Shown here: piece after piece, positions 35,503 to 46,603 of the stretch
How positions within the stretch are numbered: position 1 is the first letter of the stretch
Layout of the letters: each line of letters starts with the position of its first letter
Assembly (NCBI GenBank): GCA_015039315.1
Contig: WIDE01000156.1
Coordinates: 2,032 to 56,485 of the forward strand
DNA from: Clavulina sp. PMI_390
Lineage: Eukaryota; Basidiomycota; Agaricomycetes; Cantharellales; Hydnaceae
Length of the DNA: 54,454 nucleotides
Direction: 5' to 3'
The notes under the pieces: generated by a model
What the model was told of the DNA's origin: nothing
The model's database searches: none
The model's input: only the letters and a program-made list of their open reading frames with translations
Program-made: the position numbers and the translations under genes

Positions 35503-36847
35503 TTATGCCTGCACTCCACCGGCAGGGACTTCCTCCTCATATTGGTATTTACTAGCAATTGAACCATAGTCCTCAAAGCGAACCGGCTCGTATTTGGCTG
35601 GGCGATCTTCCGTAATGAAGCGTGGCAGCGTCGTGACAAGTCCTGTCATAGCGGGGGCACAGAAGAATGGGATCGAGTAGCGGACAGGAACGCCCTTCTC
35701 ATTCACTGATGCTGGGTCAGGAACCGAGACACGATGCACAGCAGATATGAAATAGCCTGTCGCCGTCCACCAAAGACAGAGAGAAGAGGGAGAGAGGTTT
35801 TGCCTTTAGTGAGTGATGACCGAGATTGTGATTGGAAGAACAGATCAGGCGGGCATAGCGTACCATTCGTGAAGCGCTGTAGCATGTCGCCAATATTGAA
35901 GATGAGAGCGCCCGGTTCAGGATCTGCCTGTACAAACTCGGATGATTCTGGATCTTTGAGCTCCAGTCCTCCTCTGTCGTCCTGGAATAACATTGTGAAC
36001 GCGCTGCGATTCAATATTAGCTTCAGGGTATGGTTCTTATGACGAATTAGCGGAGATCACACTCACCTCCAATCATTATGAGCAGGCAGTCTTGACCACA
36101 TCTCATTCTCCAGCATCTGCTTGCTGATTGGAGGATAGTGAAGCAGTCGCAGCTGGCAGTTTTCATCCACTTGCATCTTCAGGAGTGCTGCGAGCTCATC
36201 TGCATCAAGCCCGAGGCCGAGACCGATGGCGCCCAAGATCATTTTGCTAACTCCCGCTAAGCGTTGGTACAAGGCTGTCATTGCTGGGCGGAAGTTTGGC
36301 AGGACATCGTCGGGGAGCCATATGTTTGGTTGGATAACATCGTTCTCGCCTCCTACTTCGTAGCTTTCCTGTGGGGCCGTGTGAGGGGAATTATGGAGCA
36401 GAAATAATAGATGGCGGATAACAATTAGAGACGTGGTGGACAGGTGGAACGAATGGTCGGATGACTTGCCTTGAAGTCGGATATCTTGCGAAGCTTTTGC
36501 TCGACTTCGCCTTTAGCCCCGTCCTGCTTGTTGACTTCATCATAATTGTAGACTTTCTCTCTTCCAAGACCCGAGTATCCACGATGAGGGATGGGCGTGG
36601 GAGGGTGAGGTGCCTTCATTTTTTCCTCGTACGGCAGAGCAAAGAGCCTCTTGGCCCATCCAAGGGCCTCCTCGAGCTCCTGCATTGAGAAACCATGACC
36701 GACGATTTTCACAAAGCCAAATCGGTGCAACGCTTGCACAAGTGATTTAGCAGCCTCAAGTTGACCAGTACTTTGGGTGTCATCTGTCTTATCAGTTGTA
36801 AACGGGGAAAGGTCGATGGTGGGAATGGTCTGGCGAGTCGACGTCAT
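35503..36847 (-). CDS. 2-oxoglutarate/Fe(II) oxygenase, isopenicillin N synthase-like
   Basis: Member of the DIOX_N plus 2OG-FeII_Oxy family, which in fungi acts mostly in secondary or small-molecule metabolism. The start MTSTRQTIPTIDLSPF and KSLVQALHRFGFVKIVGHGF are the DIOX_N hallmark. HRGYSGLGREKVYNYDEVN, LPNFRPAMTALYQRL and LRLLHYPPI follow. The metal site reads RLPAHNDWSAFTMLFQDDRG (HxD) and, in the last exon, the His of SAVHRVSVPD. VRYSIPFFCAP carries the 2-oxoglutarate-binding Arg and Ser. It ends EEVPAGGVQA, with the stop at 35503-35505. At least four introns. The N-terminal ATG at 36847 is the first in frame. The substrate is unknown. It lies 267 bp upstream of the NPR2 start on the same strand. 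Confidence 0.88.
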
Positions 36848-37577
36848 GGGGGTTGATGGTACGTGTGACGAGCTAGTAAGAGATATGCGAGATTTCGAGA
36901 GGACGCGAGGCAGGTTTCGTGTAGAAAATAAAACGGGCTCGCCCTCACTCAGGTATTTGTAGGAAGGGGATGGGAGTCTTCAGATAACAGGACTGAACGC
37001 CAAGATTGGTCATCGGCCAACAGAGCCCATCGTGTGCAACTGATGATATCTGAATGGATCATTTCTCGATCGTATTGAGACGAAGCTCAAGCACTTGAGA
37101 GAATGGTGGGTCAAAGGCGGCTTGTGCGATTTTCCGTCCGTCCCAGCACGCCTGCTGTGGGCAACCAGAACCACGTGATGCGAACTTGTGCCCAGAAAGG
37201 CAGTTCGTGGATTCTGATGCCTAGTAGAGATAGGGACCAAGGCCAATATAGCCTCCTTTTACGATCACACCAATAAGAATTTTCTCGACCAACCCAGCTT
37301 CAGCCAGAGAGACAGACAGCCTTTTTCCACTCTCGCATTCATTCGCTGCCCCTGCCAGAGCTTAATTTTGCTCGGAGACTCCGGAGATCATGGGAACCAG
37401 TAGGTGACACCATATGAAACGCCTAATTCATTCATTCCGTGGGAAGAGGGGTGTTTTGTGTGTCACTCCTTTTGCACAGCCACCCTTCACAACCCAGTTC
37501 CCCTTCCCGACGTCGACCCGCAAGGCAGCGCCTAACATCCCACGTCGATGCGATAAGTTCCAGGTGCGGCCCAGTCG
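36848..37577. other. Divergent upstream region, oxygenase and zf-4CXXC_R1 gene
   Basis: This space contains both promoters. A short open stretch starting at an ATG at 37390, followed by a GT donor and a pyrimidine-rich acceptor near 37480, may be an additional 5' exon of the zinc-finger gene. I could not join it in frame with certainty. Confidence 0.4.
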
Positions 37578-39468
37578 ATGGCGGCGATGGCGATGACTGC
37601 GTTGCTGACGATGTTTGTCCGCTGTGTGGCCCATGCGCCTCGCGTTCTAGATCATCAACACCCAACCCAAAGTTCGTATCCCATGGCTGCAGCCCCGCCT
37701 CGAGTACAGCGACGTTTCTTTATGGACTGCGTGCTCCTTCCACGTCACTCACCCTCATCTCTCTCCTCCTCGTCGCCCCCGGTGTCGCCCATGCAGTCAT
37801 CTTCTTCACCAGCACCGCTATCATCAGCAACCACGCACTCACCCCGTGCAGATCACCACTCGTCCCTAGGGCGTGGTCATCGGCTCAAAAAGCCAACCAG
37901 CCGTCTATCCTCTGCTGTCATCGATATGGATGACTCGGAAAACCCTCCAAAGCGCTCTCGGCCCACTCCCAAGGCTCCGCGGCGCTCCTCGGCCGCGCAC
38001 GAATCAGGCCGGAGGGCAAGTGGGAGCCGCTCAGGACCTCGTATCTGGTGTCACCAATGCCATCAAAGCCGTGATCACATCGGCACCATCCTCTGCATCC
38101 CCTGTGGAAAATCTTATTGCTACGCCTGTCTCAAGCGCAGGTATGTCTTTCTCTCCATTTATTCTGTTTTTATTTTTCGCAACGTAAATCGTGTGCTGCT
38201 CCTCTCCTTCCCTTTTGTCATGCCTTGTTGTTGACTCAATTATCGCTCATTCAAATCTTCATCTTCCCACGCGTCGTCACCAAAAAATATTCCATCCGCC
38301 GCACACCCGGTCTCACAGATACGATGAGGAACCAACAGATGCCGATCGTCCAGACTGGGAGTGTCCCCGTTGTCTCAACTATTGCGACTGCCTCAAATGC
38401 ATCAATGCCCGCCGCGAGCTAGGCACGTCGGCTCCATCCGCAAAGCCGAGCGCAGCAGTGACCGCCGCCACACCCCTGACATTGCCCCACCACGAGCCCC
38501 GAGTCACCCGCGCGCGTGGTGCTCGAAAGAGAACTTTGACGCTCAAACTCCCTGCCCAACCATTGTCCGATAGCAGTGACGAAGACGAAGATGACGCGGA
38601 CGCGGATAACAGCTCTGACGATCGAGGCGAGGAAGATCATGGTGTTTCGCCCATTGTTGAATCAATGGCGCCCGTCGGTGTTCTAGATGCGATCATCTCC
38701 CCAGCTCTAGAACCCCCAGCAGAGACTTCCGCTTATTCAAGTGCCCTATCGCTGGATTGTACAGTGGCGCACGATCTCGCTGATGTCCATGATGAAGCTT
38801 CCCACATCAAGGTCCAAGCTTGGTCACCCGATCCGTCCGACTCGTCTCTCGATCCACTCAAGCTTGATATGACAGTCCTTTCCTCGGACTCTGCTACCCT
38901 CCTCTCGACCCCCACTTCCACTGTTCTTCCCATGACCCCACACTACAGTAGCGGTAATCTTAGTCCCGATGTGGAATCGCCCTTTGCACCTGAGAGGGCT
39001 CTGAGGAGCTTACCCTCAGCAGGCGACATTCCGCTTTCGTACCACGCGTCCCATAATTACCCGCTGATCCCAGCGTACAACCTTCCATATGGCGCTGAGA
39101 CTGGTGCTGGCTCGATGCTCATGTATCACGCCGCTGATCAGCATGCTATCCTGTGTGGGATTAGTCACGGGCTGGACATGGACATGTCAATGACAGCCGA
39201 CATGAGTGCAAAAGCCTCTGCACTCGCGCTCATGTTTTCGGGTTCCGATCCCTCCATCATGCTCGCCGATACCCATACGGACGCTGTTGTTGTCAACGAC
39301 GATTGGTGGGGAGCCTTCTTCAATCCTCAGAATGCCCAGGTTCCCATCTCTGTTACTGTGCCAACTGCCCCGTCCTCCCTTTTCCCACCATCGGATGTGG
39401 ATAATTTGTCCAAGTTCCTAAATTCCGAGATATTTCTTGACTCGGATCCAACCACGACCTCTGCTTAA
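37578..39468 (+). CDS. CDCA7-type zf-4CXXC_R1 zinc-finger protein
   Basis: Carries the Cys-rich domain of animal CDCA7 / monoamine oxidase A repressor R1 proteins, nuclear factors tied to chromatin. The domain reads WCHQCHQSRDHIGTILCIPC, then GKSYCYACLKRR. It crosses an intron (about 38140-38319) in phase into RYDEEPTDADRPDWECPRCL and NYCDCLKCINARR. The Cys spacing (CxxC repeats ending CxCLKC) is complete. Upstream lies a Ser/Pro-rich stretch with a basic segment, NPPKRSRPTPKAPRR. Downstream is a roughly 340-residue acidic and Ser/Pro-rich region, ending DSDPTTTSA at 39468. The 5' end is uncertain. The frame is open from 37578, but the true start could be the ATG at 37790 or a spliced exon at 37390. 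Function in this fungus is not known to me. Confidence 0.8.
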
Positions 39469-39875
39469 CATTATCATCAATTCCACCAGCTCAATCACAC
39501 CTTCGCCCACCATATAGTTCCTTCCGCACACCCACCTTATTGGTCCTCCATCTTGTGCACTTTGCAATTCATTCGTGGTTTGCCTATTCTCTTTGTTCGC
39601 TTTTTCACATGGTTCGTGAACGCATGGATCGCTGGCGACGGTTAGTTTTCATGCCTGCTTTATCTGTGAGCATCATCATCCTCTCATTTCTGAATTATAC
39701 CCACTCATCGATCTTTGTCCACAGTGATCCCCCTCTCTACACTAAATTCCACCTACACCCCTACAACGCCTCGTAGCTTTCTTCATCCCCCTCCTCTTGA
39801 TCGGTGACACCCATCGACTATGCATATATATATATGTGCCTTATTCGTTCACAGTTCTCGTTTCATGCAGCATCC

Positions 39876-39937
39876 CAACACCACAAGGTAACATTGGCAA
39901 CTATGTCAACACCACAAGGTAACATTGGCAACTATGC
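39876..39937 (+). repeat. Two-copy 31-bp tandem repeat
   Basis: 39876-39906 and 39907-39937 are identical except for the last base. The unit starts CAACACCACAAGGTAACATT. The period is not a multiple of three, so a frame read through it changes. Confidence 0.95.
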
Positions 39938-40040
39938 CCCGCAGAAAATACATTCTGAAGAAGAATTCAACTCAATCAAAAAGTTCGCCATCACACAGTT
40001 TCCCTACCCCATTGAATACTACCCCCACCTTGATAGTTGA
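39903..40040 (+). CDS. Doubtful 45-residue ORF after the 31-bp repeat
   Basis: Starts MSTPQGNIGNYAPQKIHSEE at the end of the first repeat unit and ends FPYPIEYYPHLDS. I do not recognise it. It has no homologous domain, signal peptide or membrane segment. AAGGTAACA inside it could also be a splice donor, so this may be an exon fragment or chance. Confidence 0.15.
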   Translation: MSTPQGNIGNYAPQKIHSEEEFNSIKKFAITQFPYPIEYYPHLDS

Positions 40041-41019
40041 CAAAATCCACTGTATAATAGTTTGAGTGAAAAAAGGAATCCAAAGCTTTCTTGTGCTTCG
40101 TTCTGTCCTTGATGTGTATTTTTGGGAATCGAGTGAACGCCGAAAATAGCACTGTATGACATGAGGATGAGCAGCAGCAAGTCATCGGCAGAAAGGGGTA
40201 CTCTCATAGCGGGAGATGAGCATTATATTCGGCCTATCTTGTCAATGCGTTGTCTTGCCGCAACTGAAGGATGGACTAGGAAATGTCAACTCAGTGTGAT
40301 GTGATATGGCAGTGAAATGTAAAGATAATCTTGTGTTGATCTAGCCAAGACGGTTGGGATGTGAATTCGACTTAGGGATCCATTGACGCCTCAGAGTCCA
40401 TAAGTCCAATAGTTTCATGCACAAGATGAGCACTGTACTAAATTGGTCAGCCTGAAAGTACTTGGTATGAATTCACAAACTTCATCAGCCTCAGGTTGTT
40501 TTGCTCGCCTCCTGCAAACCGTGTTCCCGCTGACAGATCGTATAATACTCTACGAAACTCACGGGCGCCTCACCGTCATCCCATAAACCTAGTTAACACC
40601 TTATGTACCGTTTGTGAGAGAGAGACTCATGGGGTCATACGTATCACACTCTTGAGCGGCCCCCATTTGAAGAAAGATTTTCCAATTAAAACAAGGAAAG
40701 CGACAAATGCTGATTTTGAGACGAGTCAGGTAGACGTATATAGTGTACAAGTCCATGCGTAGAAGAGGAGATGGAATGCAGGGCGGTATTAGTGTATCCT
40801 ATTGTGCACAGCGTAGATGCGCACGGAAGTGATGCTGGATGTTCATTCGCTTTTCATGTCGTTTCATAATCACCCCCAAGTTGGGAGAGGCATCGCAGAG
40901 AAAAGATTTGGTGAGATTCGAATTGGGTTGTTGTCGTGTAACGTTTGCTGGTCGGGGAAATCAAGACCTTCCAGATCGGGTGGCCAGCCTCCCTCACATT
41001 AGCACTTCCTAAAGCCTCA

Positions 41020-44000
41020 TCAATATTCATCTGGTCCTTCGTCACTAACAACGCTCGTCCGCACAGCGTCCGGATTTGACCGCGGCGGCGTATGTGGAGG
41101 AGTGAATGATGCGGCTGTGACAGCTGCGTGCGACGGCGAGGTGGAGCGCGATTGTGGGAGAGGCGATGAGCGTGACTGGACCTGGGCCTGAAGAGGAGAG
41201 GGTGAGGTCGGGCGAGACCGAGGAAGTGAGCGAGATGGGGTGCTAGGACGCGAGCGGGTTTGGGCTGCGATTTGGCCCGCAGGCGAAGGAGCGCGGTCAT
41301 CGCCGTCGCCGGTGGTACTGCTAGTTGGCTCTGTTACCTCCTCATGGCTCTCTAACATGTGTCTCCCAAACCTCGATGCTGCTGTACCCGAAGGTCCTCG
41401 TCTAAGGGGGAACGGCTGCTGCTGCTGTCCATCTATTGAAGTAGCTTCTGCGGCCCCAGGTGTCTCCGCCGGACTTGAACCGATCGGCGATGGCGAGCTA
41501 AAGAATCGCCCGTTCTCTCGATCAATGCTCAAACCCGAGGCCGCGGAGCCTGACACTCCCGAGGCTGCGGATTCCGCAGGAGCGAGGTCAGGGCGACGTA
41601 GAATGCCGTCCAGTACTGCTGGGGCCGCCGTGCTAGGGCTGGTACTCGCGATCGAGCTCTGCGAGACTTGGATTGGTGGAATGTTGTCCCCTGGTCCATG
41701 CTCTCGATGTCGGTGCGCATGGGCCTGTGAGAGTAGGGTGGGCTCGGCAAACTGGATTGTTGTTTGATGTCTTAGTGGGGAAGGGTCGTTATCAGTATGG
41801 CCTGCAGCACTCAAACGGCGCTCTGCTGCCCACTGTTGTTGGGCCAGCAAGGTGTGCATGGAAAGCTCGCTTTCAACATCAACTCCTACAACATTCTCTC
41901 CATCTTCAGCATCTTCCTGGACGTCCTTGAGGGTTAGGGACTCTTTGGATGCAAACTTTCCCCCTTTTGGAATACCATTGACTCCGTTCGGAGGGCTGGG
42001 GGAAGCAACCGCGGCGTTTGAGTTGGAGGATCCCCCTCTCGCCATCTTGGCGGATGTAGGCGATGAAGGAGAATCGCCTGCATCGCTCCCCTGTTGGGCC
42101 GCCGCGGAGTCATGAGAGTCTCGCCTCTTTCGTCGACCAAGGAATGAGCCTGGGGACAAGAATGAAGACGGGGGCGGCGGCCCGTGGTTCTGCTGGGAGA
42201 CGGGGGTAGTTGGAGATGTCGCGCTGTGCGAGCGAGTAGGTGGAGCATCGTGCAGCTGGAAGCGCCGAACTCCTCGTCCAGCAAGATTATCCTGCAAGTC
42301 GGTTGACGCGACGGTGTCCCGACGGCGTCTTCTTCTATCCCCTGACGCTGTGAACCCATTACCGCCAGCAGCAGACGTGGCGACACTTGAGCGATAATGG
42401 CTCGATCTGTCACCACCTGAAACAATGCTCTGCCGGCGCTTGGCGCGTGTGATGGTGCCGAGGCCACCAAATGTACCGCGCATCGCGTCGATACCTGGTT
42501 CTTCTGTGGCAGCAATTATGCCCTTTTCGACATCACCGTCTTCCACCAGATCGTCTGCCTTAACCTCCTCGCGCGCTGCCTGTAGCAGGATCGTGGTGCG
42601 ACGGTCGAGATTGCGGAGATGGGATGGATCCACTTTCGAGAGTTGGAGGAGCGACACACCACTACCTGTAATGTCGACCGGTGAGGTGGGGAACCATGGA
42701 AATAGAGAGTCAAAGGCGACGAAGCACATGAGACGCAAAATCGGGGTTGGTGCAGGGAACATCAGGGCGAGGCGGGGAAGCAGGAAGGCATGGGGTAAGA
42801 AGAGTGAGAGTTTAGCTGAAGCCAAGATGGAGCAAGGAAGATAGAAGGATAGACGGCGGAGGAAGCTAGAGATGGACGCACATATGACAAGAAATCCGAG
42901 AAAAACGGTCACAATCTGTTTCGGAGAGGCTTTGACGCCTTGATATAGCACCAACGACGTAACCTATCCGGTATAAGAGAGATGTAGGAATAAGTTTTCA
43001 AATTTATCGGAGTGTTGCAATTCGAAAGGGCGCGTACAAGCGTGCAGGTCGTCTGTCGCGATAAAGGCAATGGACAGCGTCCATAGTGATTGAGAAAGAC
43101 CGAAATGTCAGCAAACTTGATCTAAACAACACGAGGAGTGAGGGCGAGGCCTACAAAAAGCGTGAAATACACTGGTGTGACTGTTGTTTATGGCGAAGAT
43201 CAATCAGGATGGTTGACCTCATGGTGGAGTGAAAAGCACGCACCCATGGCGGTATTAAAAAGCGCAAGGGCCATGTTGAGGAAGTAGATTTCCGTGACTA
43301 GGGTAACAGCGACAAATGCCTTGATGAGTATGCCCATAGAGGGCGGTGGATTGTGGATATATGAGATGGAGCACGGATCAGTCCCTGGAGGGTGATCCGC
43401 CAACGAAAGAAGACACCAGCGAGGTACGATGGCACGAAACTCACGATGAGGAAATAGATGAACCAGTTCTTGAACTAGATGGGAACAAACGTGGAAAAGC
43501 GCAGTAGAGCCGATTGAGAGCCGCCCAACCAACGAGGCACAACATAGAAGGGCCGCACCTGGTTCTCGCCTCTAATTGTCGTGACAATGCATGCCCCAAG
43601 ACCTTGCGTGCAGCTGACACTAAGGCCACCGACTAAGGTCAATTCATGCACATGAAGGTGGCGATTCAGATTACTCTCCTAGCAAAGCGAACTAGGAGAA
43701 ATTCCAACTTACTCAGGGAGCATATGGAGATATACCTGCATCATATAAAGATGCATATTTCACATGCCGCCAATGAAGGAGACCAATACCAAAGTGAGAC
43801 GAGTCAGCAACGTGATGCGTCCATTGAGAAATTCGCTTGCCAAAGCATGTTCTTCTTGCCATAACGTGGCGCAAAGAAGAAAATAAGGATAAGGACGGAA
43901 ACGATGACGACGCCACCATAGGCAAGGAAGCCTGGCGCGAGGAATAGGTGTTTGAATTCGGCGATGGTGTTGACTGATTGTTGGTCGGGGGCATTCAACT

Positions 44001-44803
44001 GGTGGTAGCAGCGGCGGCAAAATCGGCAGGTGGCGCGTGAGCGGAGAGCAGAACAAAAAGAAGACCGAAGTCATATGAAAGTGCGGGGCGATGGGCGTTC
44101 AGTTCGGTCAGGCAAGAAACCGCTACAAGTTGGACGTACGGCGATTATGACAGCACCGAAGATGCATTGGAAGCAGCCGATCCAACCGATAAGCGTGAGG
44201 CGCTCGTTGAGGAAGAATGTGGATAGGATGGCACAGATGACGACGGACAGAGCACCCATAGGTGTCTAGCGTAAAAAATGGAGAGAGAGGTTGTTGAGAA
44301 GTTGTTGAGCAGAACCTCAATCCGCAGCAGGCACATGAGAAGCAGATCCACATACGACGATGATAGCAGCGACGAATGCGTACGCGCCAAAATTGCATAA
44401 TTCACCAAGGATCATCATAATCATGCCTGTCCACCATACCATCTAGAAGCGACGCATGTAGTCAGAAATCTTGGCTGCCAAGCGCTGACCAGGTATCACA
44501 TCAGGTAAAACGTTCCAATGCTCACATTCTTCAGATATGCGACGCCCTCGCCAAGGTTATCGCCTTGAGCAGCAAGCAAGCCTCTCTTCTTGAACACAAA
44601 GCTAGAGCCGATGAGGGCTCCGCTGCCAATAGCAAGAGCGACACCGACCCTGCAAATGCCCGCCAAGATCAGGCCCAACCACACACAAAAACGGCCAGGT
44701 AAGGCACAATGAACACACGATGTCAGTCAAATAATTTCAAGATCCGATAGGCTAAGACGCACGCATGATACTGCGGTGGTGTGGATATGGACGACGACGA
44801 CAT
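41020..44803 (-). CDS. NIPA/DUF803-type Mg2+ transporter with a long tail
   Basis: NIPA proteins are multi-helix membrane transporters linked to Mg2+ uptake. The proposed first exon (MSSSSISTPPQYH) joins in phase to VGVALAIGSGALIGSSFVFK and KRGLLAAQGDN, the family N-terminus. Further exons give WWTGMIMMILGELCNFGAYA, MGALSVVICAILSTFFLNER and IGWIGCFQCIFGAVIIAVRP. APGFLAYGGVVIVSVLILIF and EIYFLNMALALFNTAM follow. The last helix lies in VLYQGVKASPKQIVTVFLGF. After LLQLSKVDPSHLRNLDRRT comes a cytosolic tail of more than 450 Ser/Pro/Gln-rich residues encoded in one exon, ending DEGPDEY. The transport core matches human NIPA; the tail does not. At least seven introns. The start at 44803 is inferred from splicing. 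Confidence 0.85.
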
Positions 44804-45466
44804 GGCGTGCCGCAAGGAGGGCAGAGACGCAGGCGGGAGTCGCGTGAGGCGAGAGGCACACCACCAACCAAATCGTCACGTCACAAAAAGTCACACGTTC
44901 TCCGCGTTCTCAATAAATCGAAGCACGTGCTCCACTATGACGCCACTTTTCTGGAGAGGAAAACATAGTTCGGTTCATCAATACACTACTACTCGAGTCT
45001 AGCGCAAATGGAGGAGGTGCTGCCAGATAGGGGCTATCAATGAGCCGCAAATACTACGGCATTGAATACACCTGGAGAACGAACGAATACCTAACATTTG
45101 AATAGAAGTTCACTTCAACCCAAAATGCATTGGTCAATGGTGCGGTTCTTTTCTGGTTCGTTCCACATTGGACCTCGCAAGGACATTCGAGGGGAGAATG
45201 CGAGGGTAAGTAGTGTATTCATCATAGCTACCAAGAGTTGGGTCAGAACCGGATCATTCAGACTTTCACCAGCTTTGCATGACTACGTGTAGCTTAGGGA
45301 GCATCTAGTTTGCAGGAGTTGTATACCATGCTGAAATTCGTAGGAGTCCATCCAGGCACGTTAGCAATATCAAATAGGCTTCTGGCTTGCTCGCGTCCAC
45401 ATAATATGTATTGTGGTACCCTGCTCAACCGGAAACACACCTCCGCTCAGTGCCTGAGTTGGTGAG
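44804..45466. other. Intergenic, NIPA-type gene to nuclease-like ORF
   Basis: Upstream region of the NIPA-type gene and of the nuclease-like ORF, which point away from each other. No gene is visible. Short frames show no family I recognise. Confidence 0.4.
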
Positions 45467-45475
45467 TATAAAAGG
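45467..45475 (+). promoter_or_regulatory. TATA box upstream of the nuclease-like ORF
   Basis: TATAAAAGG, a full-consensus TATA element, lies 233 bp before the ATG at 45700. Two likely leader introns fit in between: GTAAGT at 45551 to TGCAG at 45615, and GTGAGC at 45639 to an AG just before the ATG. Confidence 0.55.
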
Positions 45476-45699
45476 TTTCTCGTCGGATGAGTAGGTCACT
45501 TCCTTACAAGCAACCCCCTCTGATCAATCTACCGCCATACTTTTGCACGTGTAAGTGCAGGATGCTCTTTTGTCGTCCTGAACCATCCCACTCACCACGC
45601 CCTACCCTACTGCAGCTTCCCAACAGAACAACAAGACGGTGAGCCGGCTCTCCCATGCATTAGTTAGAATGTTCCTGCTAAACTCTCACCACGGCGAAG

Positions 45700-46212
45700 A
45701 TGGACCAATACGACAAAGACTTTCTGAATTCCATTAATGATTGGATTCACACCAACTTGGCCGAAATTCAAAATGCGGATGATCCGGGAAAGGGCTGGGA
45801 GGTGTGAGGTCAGGTTGAGATCGCAATGCATCTCCAGGGACTTGGTGACACGGTGACTCGAGAGCTCGCTGCTTACAAGGACAAAACAGGACGGAGGGTT
45901 GACTTGGCGGCGATGGCTGCTGACGGGCATAAACACCTCGTTGAGCTGAAGTGCCAAGCAAATAGGTCAAGGGATTCATACCTTTTCGACCTCGACTTTA
46001 ACAAGATGACGCGCGCGACGGTGAAGGACTGGACGACCGCGACAAAGTGGGCGCCCGGGAAGACGTTGCCCAAAGATTGGAAGACATGGGGAAACTCAAC
46101 AACCCGTCACATCGCCTATCGAAGGGTGGGCGGGAATCTCCATAGGCCTCAGGTGAATAGAGAGGCATCCCCAAACTTCAAATATATAGGTGGTCACCGC
46201 TGCACGCGCTGA
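45700..46212 (+). pseudogene. PD-(D/E)XK-like ORF with one in-frame TGA
   Basis: A 170-codon frame starts MDQYDKDFLNSINDWIHTNL and is open except for one TGA (45805-45807), directly after KGWEV. After the stop come GQVEIAMHLQGLGDTVTREL, then GRRVDLAAMAADGHKHLVEL and KCQANRS. The order Glu in a helix (QVEIA), Asp (RVDLA) and ExK (VELK) is that of PD-(D/E)XK nuclease folds. This assignment is motif-based inference. A change of one base, TGG to TGA, would explain the stop. Alternatives are readthrough or a 36-nt intron (GTGTGAGG to CTCCAG), but that intron would remove the conserved Glu. The C-terminal part, from about KTWGNSTTRH, is not recognisable and may be frame-damaged. A TATA box and leader splice sites are still present. 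Confidence 0.5.
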
Positions 46213-46603
46213 AATGGTGGTCCACGATACCCATCGCGGAGCTTTATGTTCTATTCCGAATGTAGTTGCAATACTTTATGATCCACACGCTAGCGAACTC
46301 AAACTTAGTCGGGGGAGTGTTACTCTATGATAACTGAGCACCACGAGGAGTTTTTAGCGAAAGAACGAGGTCATCCACATAGCATCTCGCTTCAAATTGG
46401 AAGTGCCGTTCATGCATGACGGGGTATCTTGATGCCAGATTGCGGTAGTGGGGATTCATTCATGGCAAACGGGGATTAGGTACATGCGCATTATAGGTTA
46501 TAATGTGATGTCAATACCCAAAATATCAACAGAAAGAGCGGTATGAACTCCATCCCTTTGGAAAGCTGAGGTCTTGGTGTTTCCCTCAAGCTGGTCGTCT
46601 TGA
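46213..46603. other. Intergenic, nuclease-like ORF to PLC copy A
   Basis: 391 bp between two converging reading frames. No gene, repeat or RNA recognised. Confidence 0.4.

Larger units (their letters stand above)
39469..41019. other. Intergenic, zf-4CXXC_R1 gene to NIPA-type gene
   Basis: About 1.55 kb between two converging genes. It holds a TA dinucleotide run (about 39824-39835), a 31-bp tandem duplication and one 45-codon frame downstream of it. No recognisable gene. Confidence 0.45.

Noticed and set aside
41240..41767. 175-codon plus-strand frame
   Set aside because: It is antisense to the NIPA tail; GC-rich biased codons there keep the opposite strand open.
45801..45836. A 36-nt or 12-nt intron removing the TGA in the nuclease-like ORF
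   Set aside because: GT...AG pairs exist, but 12 nt is far too short to splice. The 36-nt version would delete the QVEIA block with its candidate catalytic Glu. A point nonsense change is simpler.
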